DNA from: Candidatus Caccovivens faecavium
GTDB taxonomy: Bacteria > Bacillota > Clostridia > Christensenellales > UBA1242
DNA length: 26,319 nt
Direction of reading: 5' to 3'
NCBI GenBank assembly: GCA_018715545.1
Contig: DVLK01000056.1
Location: forward strand, 1-26,319
Shown here in pieces: positions 15,299-22,887 of this stretch. The position numbers and the translations under genes were made by a program. The notes under the pieces are model-generated. The model ran no database searches, had not been told where the DNA came from, and saw only the letters and a program-made list of their open reading frames with translations. Within the stretch, counting starts at the first letter, position 1. Each line of letters begins with the position of its first letter.

Positions 15299-17344
15299 AT
15301 GGAAGAAATGTTAAAAATTGTCAATGTTAATAAAGTATATAAAATAAATAAATATGAAAATTTCCAAGCCCTACATAACATAACCATTTCTTTTAAAAGT
15401 GGCGAGCTTGTGTCTATCGTTGGAGAAAGTGGAAGTGGTAAATCCACCCTTATGAACTTAATCGGCGGGCTTGACTCCGATTTCACAGGCAATATTATAG
15501 TTGGCGAGCAAGATTTGAGTAAGCTAACTGACAAAGAGTTAGACAGGTATAGAAAGGATAAGGTGGGATTTGTTTTTCAATCTTTTAATCTTATATCTCA
15601 CTTATCGATACTCGATAATGTCACTTTGGCTTTGACTCTCTCTAATGTCAGTGAGAAAGAAAAGGTAGAGCGCGCCACTAGTATTTTAAAACTTGTTGGA
15701 CTTGAATCACAAATAAAGAAAAAACCAACACAACTTTCTGGCGGACAAAAACAAAGAGTGGCTATCGCCCGAGCATTAATTAATAATCCTGATATCATCA
15801 TTGCTGACGAACCGACAGGTGCGCTAGACACTTCCACCACCATGCAAATACTAAAAATTTTGAAAGAAATAGCTGACAGCGGAAAGTTGGTAATTATGGT
15901 TACACACTCAGAAAAGGTCGCTTCAATCTCCTCTCGTGTTGTTGAAATTTCAGACGGCAGAATCGTCAGTGATAAACAAAACACGAAGTATAAGAAAGAA
16001 AAAGCTAAAATTTTTAAGGAAAATATAGAAAAAAAAGAAGAAAAATCATCAAAAAAGCCTTTAAAACAAAACTTATCATATCTTTCAGCAATTAAATTAT
16101 CTTTCCATAATATGTGGGCAAGTAAAACAAAAAACTTACTTATGGCATTTGGTGTGGCAATAGGAATTGGAAGTTTGCTACTTATGCTTTGTTTTAGTTC
16201 TGGCATCACGGACTACATAAACAACACTATGAAATCCTACTCCGATCCAACTATCGTCACAATATCAAAACAAAGCGAAAGCATATCTAGCATACCACTA
16301 TTTGACGCCGAGGGAACAGAGATTGCCAAGCTTAAAGATGGTATAAATAAATATTTACAGGAAAATGATTATGACTACGAAGTAGCCGATGAAGATTTGA
16401 CTCCTGGATTTAATATAATGACCATGCTTGGACCAGTTTCTGCCTATTTAGAATATGATATCAATAATGACGGCGAAATTACAGACGATGAAAAACTTAA
16501 TATTTTTTACCTATATACCACCCCGCCATACTACTCTGAAACTAATTTGGTGGAAGGAGATATGTCAACAAGTTCTGGTGGAGTTATGCTCACTCCTGCC
16601 GTATATAGTTTCTTTGGCGAAGAAACGCCTATTGGCAAAAAGATTGACTTTTTTGTAGATATAAATTTGCCAAATTATGACCAAGAAATACCAATCAATC
16701 AAGTGGAAATCACTGGCATTGTCGATACATCCGTGATGAGTGGGTTTCCTATTCTTTATATTGATTATGACTTTTTTATGTCCTATTATGATAACTATTC
16801 TACACCGCAACCAACCACCTATTACATTCAGACGCCTAATGAAACAATATCTAACGCAATCAATCGTTATATTTCCACCCTTGAAGGCTATACAGGCTCA
16901 ATTGAGGAAAGTTTGGCAAATATGTTCCAAAGCATGGCAAGCACAATAGGCACCTCCCTTGTTATTCTATCAATCATTTCACTCGTGGTGTCCGCTATAA
17001 TGATTTTGGTTGTCATGTATATGAGTGTCACAGAAAGAACCAAAGAAATTGGCGTATTAAAGTCGATAGGCGCACGAAAAAAAGATATTCACCGTATCTT
17101 TTCTTCTGAGAGCTTCCTCGTGGGCTTACTTAGTGGTATTTGCGGACTTATTGTCGCTGGCATACTCCTTGTAATAATTTACATCGTATTAATCAATTTA
17201 GTTGGTATAGCTCCACTTTCGTTTAAATGGTATTATGTCTTTATTGCACTTGGTGTTTCAATTGTCATTAGCATACTTAGCGGACTTTATCCAGCAAGCA
17301 AAGCTGCGCGCCTTGACCCTGTGGAATCACTTAGACGCGAATAA
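15299..17344 (+). CDS. MacB/FtsX-type ABC transporter, ATPase fused to permease, with an EF-hand-like loop outside
   Basis: A 681-residue half-transporter. ATPase domain (1-235): Walker A GESGSGKST (42-50), Q-loop Q94, signature LSGGQ (146-150), Walker B IIIADEP (166-172), H-loop H203. A lysine/glutamate-rich linker (230-258) follows. TM1 is near 280-303, an extracellular domain covers about 304-545, and three C-terminal membrane segments (550-577, 603-635, 645-662) precede the typical PASKAARLDPVESLRRE tail. The family uses mechanotransmission to export peptides, lipoproteins or toxins, or to control cell-wall enzymes. No adaptor (MacA-like), BceRS-type two-component system or partner permease lies nearby, so it probably works as a homodimer. 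The external domain contains DINNDGEITDDE (387-398), a full EF-hand calcium loop, rare in this family. AGGAG precedes the ATG. Confidence 0.9.
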   Translation: MEEMLKIVNVNKVYKINKYENFQALHNITISFKSGELVSIVGESGSGKSTLMNLIGGLDSDFTGNIIVGEQDLSKLTDKELDRYRKDKVGFVFQSFNLISHLSILDNVTLALTLSNVSEKEKVERATSILKLVGLESQIKKKPTQLSGGQKQRVAIARALINNPDIIIADEPTGALDTSTTMQILKILKEIADSGKLVIMVTHSEKVASISSRVVEISDGRIVSDKQNTKYKKEKAKIFKENIEKKEEKSSKKPLKQNLSYLSAIKLSFHNMWASKTKNLLMAFGVAIGIGSLLLMLCFSSGITDYINNTMKSYSDPTIVTISKQSESISSIPLFDAEGTEIAKLKDGINKYLQENDYDYEVADEDLTPGFNIMTMLGPVSAYLEYDINNDGEITDDEKLNIFYLYTTPPYYSETNLVEGDMSTSSGGVMLTPAVYSFFGEETPIGKKIDFFVDINLPNYDQEIPINQVEITGIVDTSVMSGFPILYIDYDFFMSYYDNYSTPQPTTYYIQTPNETISNAINRYISTLEGYTGSIEESLANMFQSMASTIGTSLVILSIISLVVSAIMILVVMYMSVTERTKEIGVLKSIGARKKDIHRIFSSESFLVGLLSGICGLIVAGILLVIIYIVLINLVGIAPLSFKWYYVFIALGVSIVISILSGLYPASKAARLDPVESLRRE

Positions 17345-17452
17345 ACCAAACCCTATTTGGATTATGTGATATTTCGTTAAAACAACAAAATAGATAATAC
17401 TAAATTAATATAAAATCTCTTTTAATAAATTTAAACATAATAAGAGGAAAAG

Positions 17453-18172
17453 ATGATAAAAGAATTTTTAATTCAAAACGCTGAGGAAGACTTAAAACAT
17501 TTCCATGAGAAGCTAATTTACACTAAGCTTCCTGTATATGGTATACGAACAGAAAAGTTAAGAAAGTTTGCTTGTTTATTAGCAAAAAATGGAATTGTTC
17601 CAAATGATATTGAAAACACTTCACACGAGGAAATTCTTTTAAAAGGACTTGTGCTTTCAAAACAAAAATGGACAGATGTAGAAATTATCAAAGCCTTTGA
17701 AGAATTTAACTCTTACATTGATAATTGGGCAACTTGTGATATGATTACCTCCTCACTAAAAAGGTTAAAAACTGAAAACGGACGGAGATATTTTCTCTCA
17801 CTACTAGATAATGACAATTTCTATAAAAAGCGAATTGGCATAATAGGTTTGATGTCGTTTTTCTTGGATGATGAAAATTTGGATGAAATTATAAGTTCGC
17901 TCATTTCGCTTTCAAACACCCTGTCACCTAAAACCTCCTATTCTTTTGCAGGCACAACCGAAGAAAAAATTGACAATTTAAGCGAATACTATGTAAAAAT
18001 GGCAATAAGTTGGTATCTCTGCACGCTTATTTGCAAAAATTACGACTATGGCAAAACCGCCCTTCAAAAATTTACCGACAAATTTATTCGCAACAAAACA
18101 GTTTCAAAGTGTCACGATTCATTCCGCCTCTCGCCCGACCAAAAAGAGGAATTAAAAAAACTTAAAATTTAA
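17453..18172 (+). CDS. DNA alkylation repair protein (AlkD-like HEAT-repeat glycosylase)
   Basis: Has 239 residues, the usual size of the AlkD/YhaZ-type family, which excises N3- and N7-alkylated purines from DNA without flipping the base into a pocket. Family-like motifs are VYGIRTEKLRKFA (28-40), DNWATCDM (90-97) with the Trp and Asp of the active face, YYVKMAISWYL (179-189), and the C-terminal KTVSKCHDSFRLSP (215-228). All-helical content agrees with HEAT-like repeats. AGAGGA lies four bases before the ATG. It stands alone between the ABC transporter and the lipoprotein gene, with an intrinsic terminator after it. The alkyl-base specificity cannot be judged from sequence. Confidence 0.88.
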   Translation: MIKEFLIQNAEEDLKHFHEKLIYTKLPVYGIRTEKLRKFACLLAKNGIVPNDIENTSHEEILLKGLVLSKQKWTDVEIIKAFEEFNSYIDNWATCDMITSSLKRLKTENGRRYFLSLLDNDNFYKKRIGIIGLMSFFLDDENLDEIISSLISLSNTLSPKTSYSFAGTTEEKIDNLSEYYVKMAISWYLCTLICKNYDYGKTALQKFTDKFIRNKTVSKCHDSFRLSPDQKEELKKLKI

Positions 18173-18218
18173 ACATAAATAAAAATAATAAAATTTTCAC
18201 TTTTTTTAAAAAAATTTC

Positions 18219-18248
18219 AAAAAATAGCTAATTTTAGCTGTTTTTTTA
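18219..18248 (+). terminator. Intrinsic terminator after the AlkD-like gene
   Basis: Stem AAAAAATAGCT (18219-18229) / AGCTGTTTTTT (18236-18246, one G-T pair) with loop AATTTT, running into a T tract, 47 bp after the stop codon. Confidence 0.75.
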
Positions 18249-18278
18249 TTAACACGATTATATTCACCAAAATATGAT
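18249..18278 (+). promoter_or_regulatory. Probable promoter of the substrate-binding lipoprotein
   Basis: TTAACA (18249-18254), an 18 bp spacer and TATGAT (18273-18278). It follows the preceding terminator directly and would give a leader of about 68 nt that contains a possible Shine-Dalgarno-masking hairpin. Confidence 0.5.
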
Positions 18279-18315
18279 AGCTCATAATTAATCATTTTAA
18301 TGTTAAACAAAAATA

Positions 18316-18348
18316 CCTCCTCCGTCATAGACTTTATTTGTAAGGAGG
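18316..18348 (+). promoter_or_regulatory. Possible ribosome-binding-site-masking hairpin
   Basis: CCTCCT (18316-18321) is exactly complementary to AGGAGG (18343-18348), the Shine-Dalgarno core of the lipoprotein gene, with a 21 nt loop between. Pairing would hide the site. It is a short stem, so it may be weak or temperature-dependent, and chance complementarity cannot be excluded. Confidence 0.4.
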
Positions 18349-18352
18349 AAAA

Positions 18353-19381
18353 ATGAAAATTTGGAAAAGACTAACTATGCTTTGCTTAGCATTACTTATG
18401 GTGACAAGTTGTGGCTTGCTTTTTGGTTGTAACAAAAAGGACTACAACAAGATTGAGCTAAATGAAGTTACTCACAGCATCTTCTATGCTCCACTCTATG
18501 TTGCTATGAACAATGGCTACTTTGAAGATGAAGGATTAACTGTTTCGCTCACAAATGGCGGTGGTTCGAACACATCTATGAGTGCACTTCTCTCAGGCTC
18601 GGCAGACATGATTTTAGCGGGACCAGAAACGGCAGTTTATACAAATCAACAAGGAGTGGCAAATGCCCCTGTTGTATTTGGTCAGCTTACGCAATGCGAT
18701 GGTTCTTTCATCGTTTCAAAAGAGGCTATCGAAGATTTCAGCCTAGAAGACATGGTTGGAGAAACTATCATTGGCGGAAGAGCTGGCGGGCTTCCTGCAA
18801 TGACGCTTCAATATATTATTGAAGCAAATGGTTATGAGATAGGCACTGGTGCTGACCAAATAAATTTAAGAACCGATGTGGCATTTGATTTAACAGCAAG
18901 CGTTTGGGAAAATGACGACACAGTTAAATACTGTACATTATTTGAACCAACGGCAACAAATGTTGTAAATTCAATAGCTGGCTCTGAAATTGTTGCAAGT
19001 TTAGGCGAACTTTCTGGCTCAATCCCATACACCTGCTTTATCGCTCGCGAAAACTATATTGAGGACCACAGTGATGTGGTTGAAAAATTTTTAACAGCCG
19101 TTAAGCGCGCTTACAACTATATTGTCACTAACGATTCCTACGCAGTTGCGCAAGCGCTTTTGCCGTCCTTTGATGGAAATACTGTGGAAGAACTACAAGT
19201 GGCAGTAGAGCAATATGTTGCAATAAATGCGTGGAGTTCAAACATGATTATGTCGAGCGAAAGTTTCGACAACCTTATGAATGTTATGCTCAACGCCGAT
19301 GTTATCACAGAGAAATCGGTTTTCTCTGAAGTTGTTGATAACACCTATGTTGAAAATTTACTTGAAGAAAGTGTAGCATAA
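18353..19381 (+). CDS. ABC transporter substrate-binding lipoprotein, NMT1/SsuA-like
   Basis: Has 342 residues. It starts with a lipoprotein signal peptide: basic MKIWKR, a hydrophobic stretch, and VTSC giving lipid-anchored C20 (a second candidate is LFGC, C26). The mature protein is of the NMT1/THI5/SsuA type: IFYAPLYVAMNNGYFEDEGL (43-62), the GGGSNTSMSALLSGSADM region and GPETAV. These proteins bind nitrate/sulfonate-, taurine- or thiamine-precursor-like ligands for an importer. No permease or ATPase gene of that importer lies nearby and there is no TPP riboswitch in its leader, so the ligand is unknown. AAGGAGGAA lies just before the ATG. The gene is convergent with pepF, and a shared two-way terminator follows it. 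Confidence 0.88.
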   Translation: MKIWKRLTMLCLALLMVTSCGLLFGCNKKDYNKIELNEVTHSIFYAPLYVAMNNGYFEDEGLTVSLTNGGGSNTSMSALLSGSADMILAGPETAVYTNQQGVANAPVVFGQLTQCDGSFIVSKEAIEDFSLEDMVGETIIGGRAGGLPAMTLQYIIEANGYEIGTGADQINLRTDVAFDLTASVWENDDTVKYCTLFEPTATNVVNSIAGSEIVASLGELSGSIPYTCFIARENYIEDHSDVVEKFLTAVKRAYNYIVTNDSYAVAQALLPSFDGNTVEELQVAVEQYVAINAWSSNMIMSSESFDNLMNVMLNADVITEKSVFSEVVDNTYVENLLEESVA

Positions 19382-19409
19382 AAACTAAAATAAAATCTCT
19401 AAAATTTTA

Positions 19410-19490
19410 TTTCTCACAAAAAAATCACTATTTTTAACAAAATTTTTGACTAAAAATCAAAAAAAATCTTAAAAATAGTGATTTTTTAAT
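19410..19490. terminator. Two-way terminator between convergent genes, with nested hairpin
   Basis: A perfect 18 bp inverted repeat, 19419-19436 with 19470-19487, core ATCACTATTTTT / AAAAATAGTGAT, ends in T tracts on both strands. Inside the loop a second hairpin forms: TTTTTGA (19443-19449) / TCAAAAA (19457-19463). It serves the lipoprotein gene (plus) and pepF (minus). Confidence 0.9.
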
Positions 19491-19558
19491 AAAATTTTAT
19501 AAAAAATACAGTTTTTTTAATAATTTTAATATCTTAAAAGTAGAATGTTATTGTAAAA

Positions 19559-21337
19559 TTAAACTAATTTTTCCATATTTTTAACATAGTCTTTGCAATA
19601 GGAAAAAACATCATCGTAAATTTCCTCACTTTCAAGGTCGCATCCGCAACGCTTTAAAAGTGTGATAGGGCTGGCTGTTGAACCAGATGAAAGGAATTTT
19701 TTATACTGTTCCACTGCGCCCTCGGTTTTCTTTAAGATATTTCGTGCGATATTGATTGCCGAAATCATGCCGGTGGCGTATTTGTAAACATAGAAGTGAG
19801 AATAGAAATGCGGTATGCGTGCCCATTCATATTGCATTTCATCTATCTGTTCAACCTTGTCACCATGATAAAAATCATTTAATTCTTTATATTTATTGCA
19901 CATGCTTTCTCTGGTGAGAGCTTCGCCCTTTTCATAAGTAGCATGCGCCCACTCCTCAAATTCGCTAAACATGGTCTGTCTAAAAATGGTGGAGCGCACT
20001 TCGGTGAGAAAGTAATCATAATAATATTTTTTCTCTTCATCTATCTTAGCATTTTTAAGAAGATAATCGAGAAGAAGCATTTCATTTGTTATACTTGCTA
20101 CCTCTGCCACAAAGATAACATAACCCGCCGTTTGAATTGGCTGATGTGTGTTAGAATAATAGGAATGCATAGCGTGACCTAATTCATGAGCAAGCGTGAA
20201 CACGGAAGATAAGTTCCCTTCAAAATTGCATAAAACCACTGGCGTTGCTCCATAGCAACCCCATGAAAACGCTCCACTATCCTTATTTAGATTTGGATAG
20301 ACATCTATCCAGCGCTCCTTAACCGCCTTATCAATTAGTGTAACATAGTCATCACCAAGCACTGATAGCGCCTTTTTGATTAACTCAATCGCCTCTTCAT
20401 AGGTAAATTTTTGCTTAGGCATTTTTGAAATTGGCGCGAAGGTGTCATAAATTGCTACTCTATCAAGATTTAATGCCTTTCTTTTAATTTCATAAAAATC
20501 TTGAAGAATTTTTATATTTTCACGCACTTTTTTCAAGAGCATATAGTATGCCTTCTCGCTTGCTTCCTCGCCATAAATCTTTTTTGCAAGAGCCGACTTA
20601 TAATTTCTGATTTTAGCAAAAGTGCAAACTTCTTTAACATCGCTTGCATAATTGTTTGAAATGAAATTTATAAACTCACCAAACTTCCCGTTCATCCTTT
20701 TATATGCATTTTTTCTTAAAGTTCTATCATCACTTTCCGCATAGACAGAAAAATTAGACTGGTTAAAAGGATGTTTGTTTTTAAATTTATCTTCAATTTC
20801 ACCAAAATCTAAGTCAACATCGGCAAACTTGTCAAAATTATCGGTAAATCCGCCTAAAAAATTTCCCAACTTTGAAATCAAAAGCTCTTCTTTTTTAGAT
20901 AAAATGTGTTTTTTGTCACGCCTGATTGAATTAAATAACCTGCTGTAATTTTTAAAACGCTTATTTTTTTGTAAAGCTTTCAACTTTTCATCAGAAAAAC
21001 TAGCTATTTCAACTTCAATATACGCCGAATAAGTGAGATAGAGCGTTTGAAGATTGGTCAATTTTTCACACATAACATTTGCCTTTATATCGGCATTATC
21101 CACCCTCTTTGAGAGCTCACTATATAATGTCAAAAAGCCAAATTCTTTTTCAAAAGCATAACTTTTTTCTAAACACTCAAAAAGCATATCATCGTCATCG
21201 AGTTTCCCCTCAAACTTTTTTATCTCTTTCATTTTAGAAGAGAGTTTTTTCATTCGTTTATAAAAATCGTCATCACTTTTGCAAAATTTGGTTATGTCCC
21301 ATTTATATTTCTCTTCAATTTCGCTTCTTTTTTTCAT
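19559..21337 (-). CDS. pepF: Oligoendopeptidase F (M3B zinc metallopeptidase)
   Basis: Cytosolic zinc peptidase that cuts peptides of roughly 7-17 residues. It has 592 residues, normal for PepF (about 600). The zinc site is HELGH (H384, E385, H388) with third ligand E412 in VAEVASITNE. The N-terminal helical domain (1-190) and the PHFYSHFYVYKYATGM segment near the C-terminus fit the family. GAGGT four bases before the ATG lies inside the end of rluA, whose stop is two bases upstream, so translation is coupled. It is the last gene of the ileS group and ends at the shared two-way terminator. Its likely job is recycling peptides to amino acids. Confidence 0.95.
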   Translation of the reverse strand: MKKRSEIEEKYKWDITKFCKSDDDFYKRMKKLSSKMKEIKKFEGKLDDDDMLFECLEKSYAFEKEFGFLTLYSELSKRVDNADIKANVMCEKLTNLQTLYLTYSAYIEVEIASFSDEKLKALQKNKRFKNYSRLFNSIRRDKKHILSKKEELLISKLGNFLGGFTDNFDKFADVDLDFGEIEDKFKNKHPFNQSNFSVYAESDDRTLRKNAYKRMNGKFGEFINFISNNYASDVKEVCTFAKIRNYKSALAKKIYGEEASEKAYYMLLKKVRENIKILQDFYEIKRKALNLDRVAIYDTFAPISKMPKQKFTYEEAIELIKKALSVLGDDYVTLIDKAVKERWIDVYPNLNKDSGAFSWGCYGATPVVLCNFEGNLSSVFTLAHELGHAMHSYYSNTHQPIQTAGYVIFVAEVASITNEMLLLDYLLKNAKIDEEKKYYYDYFLTEVRSTIFRQTMFSEFEEWAHATYEKGEALTRESMCNKYKELNDFYHGDKVEQIDEMQYEWARIPHFYSHFYVYKYATGMISAINIARNILKKTEGAVEQYKKFLSSGSTASPITLLKRCGCDLESEEIYDDVFSYCKDYVKNMEKLV

Positions 21338-21339
21338 AA

Positions 21340-22038
21340 TTACCTCACAAAATATTTATCCATCTTAAATCTTTTCCAAGGTTCTTTGGTGGTGTCAGGG
21401 CAAGCCATAAACACCATTTTATCTTTTGTAGTTGGATGTGTGAAAGAGAGTTTTCCTGCCCACAGCCCTAAGTTTTTAGATGCCATATTCTTATTTTTGC
21501 CATATTTTGCATCGCCATACAGCGGATAACCAAAGGAAGAGAGTTGTACGCGTATTTGATGACTACGCCCTGTCAGAATTCTCACTTCAAGCAAGCTCAT
21601 TTCGCCGTCATTTTCAAGTTCCTTATAGTTTAGTTCAGCTTTTTTTGCCCCGCTTGTAAGCATTGGAACGACTTTAACGATGTTTTCTTTTTCATTTTTT
21701 TCAAGGTAATTTATAAGTGTTTTGTTTTTTTCTCTAACCACCTTTGTGCTTACCGCATAATATACCTTTTCAACATTGTGGCTAGCAAACTCTTCTGACA
21801 AACGCTTAGCTGACTTAGAATTGCGCGCAAACACCATAATTCCGCCAGTAGGTCTGTCCAGCCTATGCACCAACCCTATATATACCTCGCCAGGCTTATT
21901 GTACTTTTCTTTGATATACGATTTCACCATGGTCAGCATATCAATATCTTTGCTATTATCGCTCTGTGTAGGCACATTTTGAGGTTTTAAAACCACAATG
22001 ATTTGATTATCTTCATAAAGCACATCTAATTTTTCCAT
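21340..22038 (-). CDS. RluA-family pseudouridine synthase
   Basis: Converts specific uridines in rRNA or tRNA to pseudouridine. It has 232 residues with the catalytic motif VHRLDRPTGG (57-66), nucleophile D61, then TGRSHQIRVQLSSFGYPLYGD (shown here as two motifs: TGRSHQIRVQ and GYPLYGDAKYG) and an N-terminal YEDNQIIVVLKP strand. There is no S4 domain, so it resembles short RluA/RluC-type enzymes; the target base is not predictable. The frame is open to an ATG at 22062, but AGGGGTGA lies four bases before the ATG at 22036-22038, which gives the family's normal N-terminus. It overlaps the methyltransferase end by 13 bp. Confidence 0.93.
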   Translation of the reverse strand: MEKLDVLYEDNQIIVVLKPQNVPTQSDNSKDIDMLTMVKSYIKEKYNKPGEVYIGLVHRLDRPTGGIMVFARNSKSAKRLSEEFASHNVEKVYYAVSTKVVREKNKTLINYLEKNEKENIVKVVPMLTSGAKKAELNYKELENDGEMSLLEVRILTGRSHQIRVQLSSFGYPLYGDAKYGKNKNMASKNLGLWAGKLSFTHPTTKDKMVFMACPDTTKEPWKRFKMDKYFVR

Positions 22039-22874
22039 ATCTTCACCCCTGTCGCGCCACATGGCAAAATATAATCTTCACAAGTAGGCAAGCCTATCTC
22101 ATCAGCTTCAACATTGTCCTTACCAAAAGTCCCTTTAAGAAGATTAGCAATAACCGTCGGTTGAAGCCCTGTTGTGTAGGAATTGATAAGAATAAAAAGA
22201 GGATTATCTGACATGACCTTTTTTACAAGTTCCACAAAGTCGGCAAGATTATCTTCAAGTTTCCACATCTCTCCGCTTGGACCTCTGCCATAACTTGGTG
22301 GGTCCATAATGATGGCGTCATAGAAATTTCCTCGCCTAATTTCTCGTTCGATAAATTTTTGACAATCATCCACAATAAAACGGATGTTTGATATATTGTT
22401 GAGTTTCGCATTCTCTTTCGCCCGTTCTACCATGCCCTTAGACGCGTCAACATGTGTGACAATGGCTCCTGCCTTAGACAATGCCACAGATGCACCGCCC
22501 GTGTAGGCAAAGAGGTTTAAAACTTTAATCTCCCTTCTACTGTCTTTAACAAGCTTTTGCATAAGCTCCCAGTTGACCGCCTGCTCTGGAAAAATGCCAG
22601 TGTGCTTAAAACCCATAGGCTTAACGATAAATTTTAAATCCTTCCATGAAATTTGCCAGCTATCAGGTAAACTTTTGTTATAATGCCAAAGCCCACCACC
22701 TTCGCGTTTTTCATAATACGCATCGACATCTTTTCTTCTAAATAAATTACTTTTAGCATGCCAAATAACTTGCGGATCAGGTCGAAGCAAGTTAAACTTG
22801 CCCCAAGTTTCCAACTTATAGCCATCTCCCGTTGAAAGCACCTTATAGTCTTTCCATGAACTTGCAATTCTCAT
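22026..22874 (-). CDS. Class I SAM-dependent methyltransferase, RlmI/RlmK-like
   Basis: Has 282 residues. The SAM-binding motif is LNLFAYTGGASVAL (119-132), the acidic loop is HVDASKGMVERAKEN (141-155), and the catalytic-type motif is MDPPSYGRGPSGEMW (190-204). These fit the COG1092-type rRNA methyltransferases (RlmI, RlmK). The usual N-terminal PUA domain is missing; instead there are about 100 residues ending in a GIFPEQAVNW strand. The substrate could be a 23S rRNA base, but specificity is not shown. AAGGA precedes the ATG. It lies 13 bp after ileS and overlaps the next gene, so it belongs to the ileS transcript. Confidence 0.85.
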   Translation of the reverse strand: MRIASSWKDYKVLSTGDGYKLETWGKFNLLRPDPQVIWHAKSNLFRRKDVDAYYEKREGGGLWHYNKSLPDSWQISWKDLKFIVKPMGFKHTGIFPEQAVNWELMQKLVKDSRREIKVLNLFAYTGGASVALSKAGAIVTHVDASKGMVERAKENAKLNNISNIRFIVDDCQKFIEREIRRGNFYDAIIMDPPSYGRGPSGEMWKLEDNLADFVELVKKVMSDNPLFILINSYTTGLQPTVIANLLKGTFGKDNVEADEIGLPTCEDYILPCGATGVKIWKN

Positions 22875-22887
22875 ACTTTTTTCCTTA

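Noticed and set aside
17350..17370. Possible terminator after the ABC transporter (CCAAA...TTTGG)
   Set aside because: Only 5 bp of stem and no T tract follows.
18279..18352. TPP riboswitch before the NMT1/THI5-like lipoprotein
   Set aside because: None of the conserved TPP elements (such as CTGAGA or the ACCTGATCTGG block) is present.
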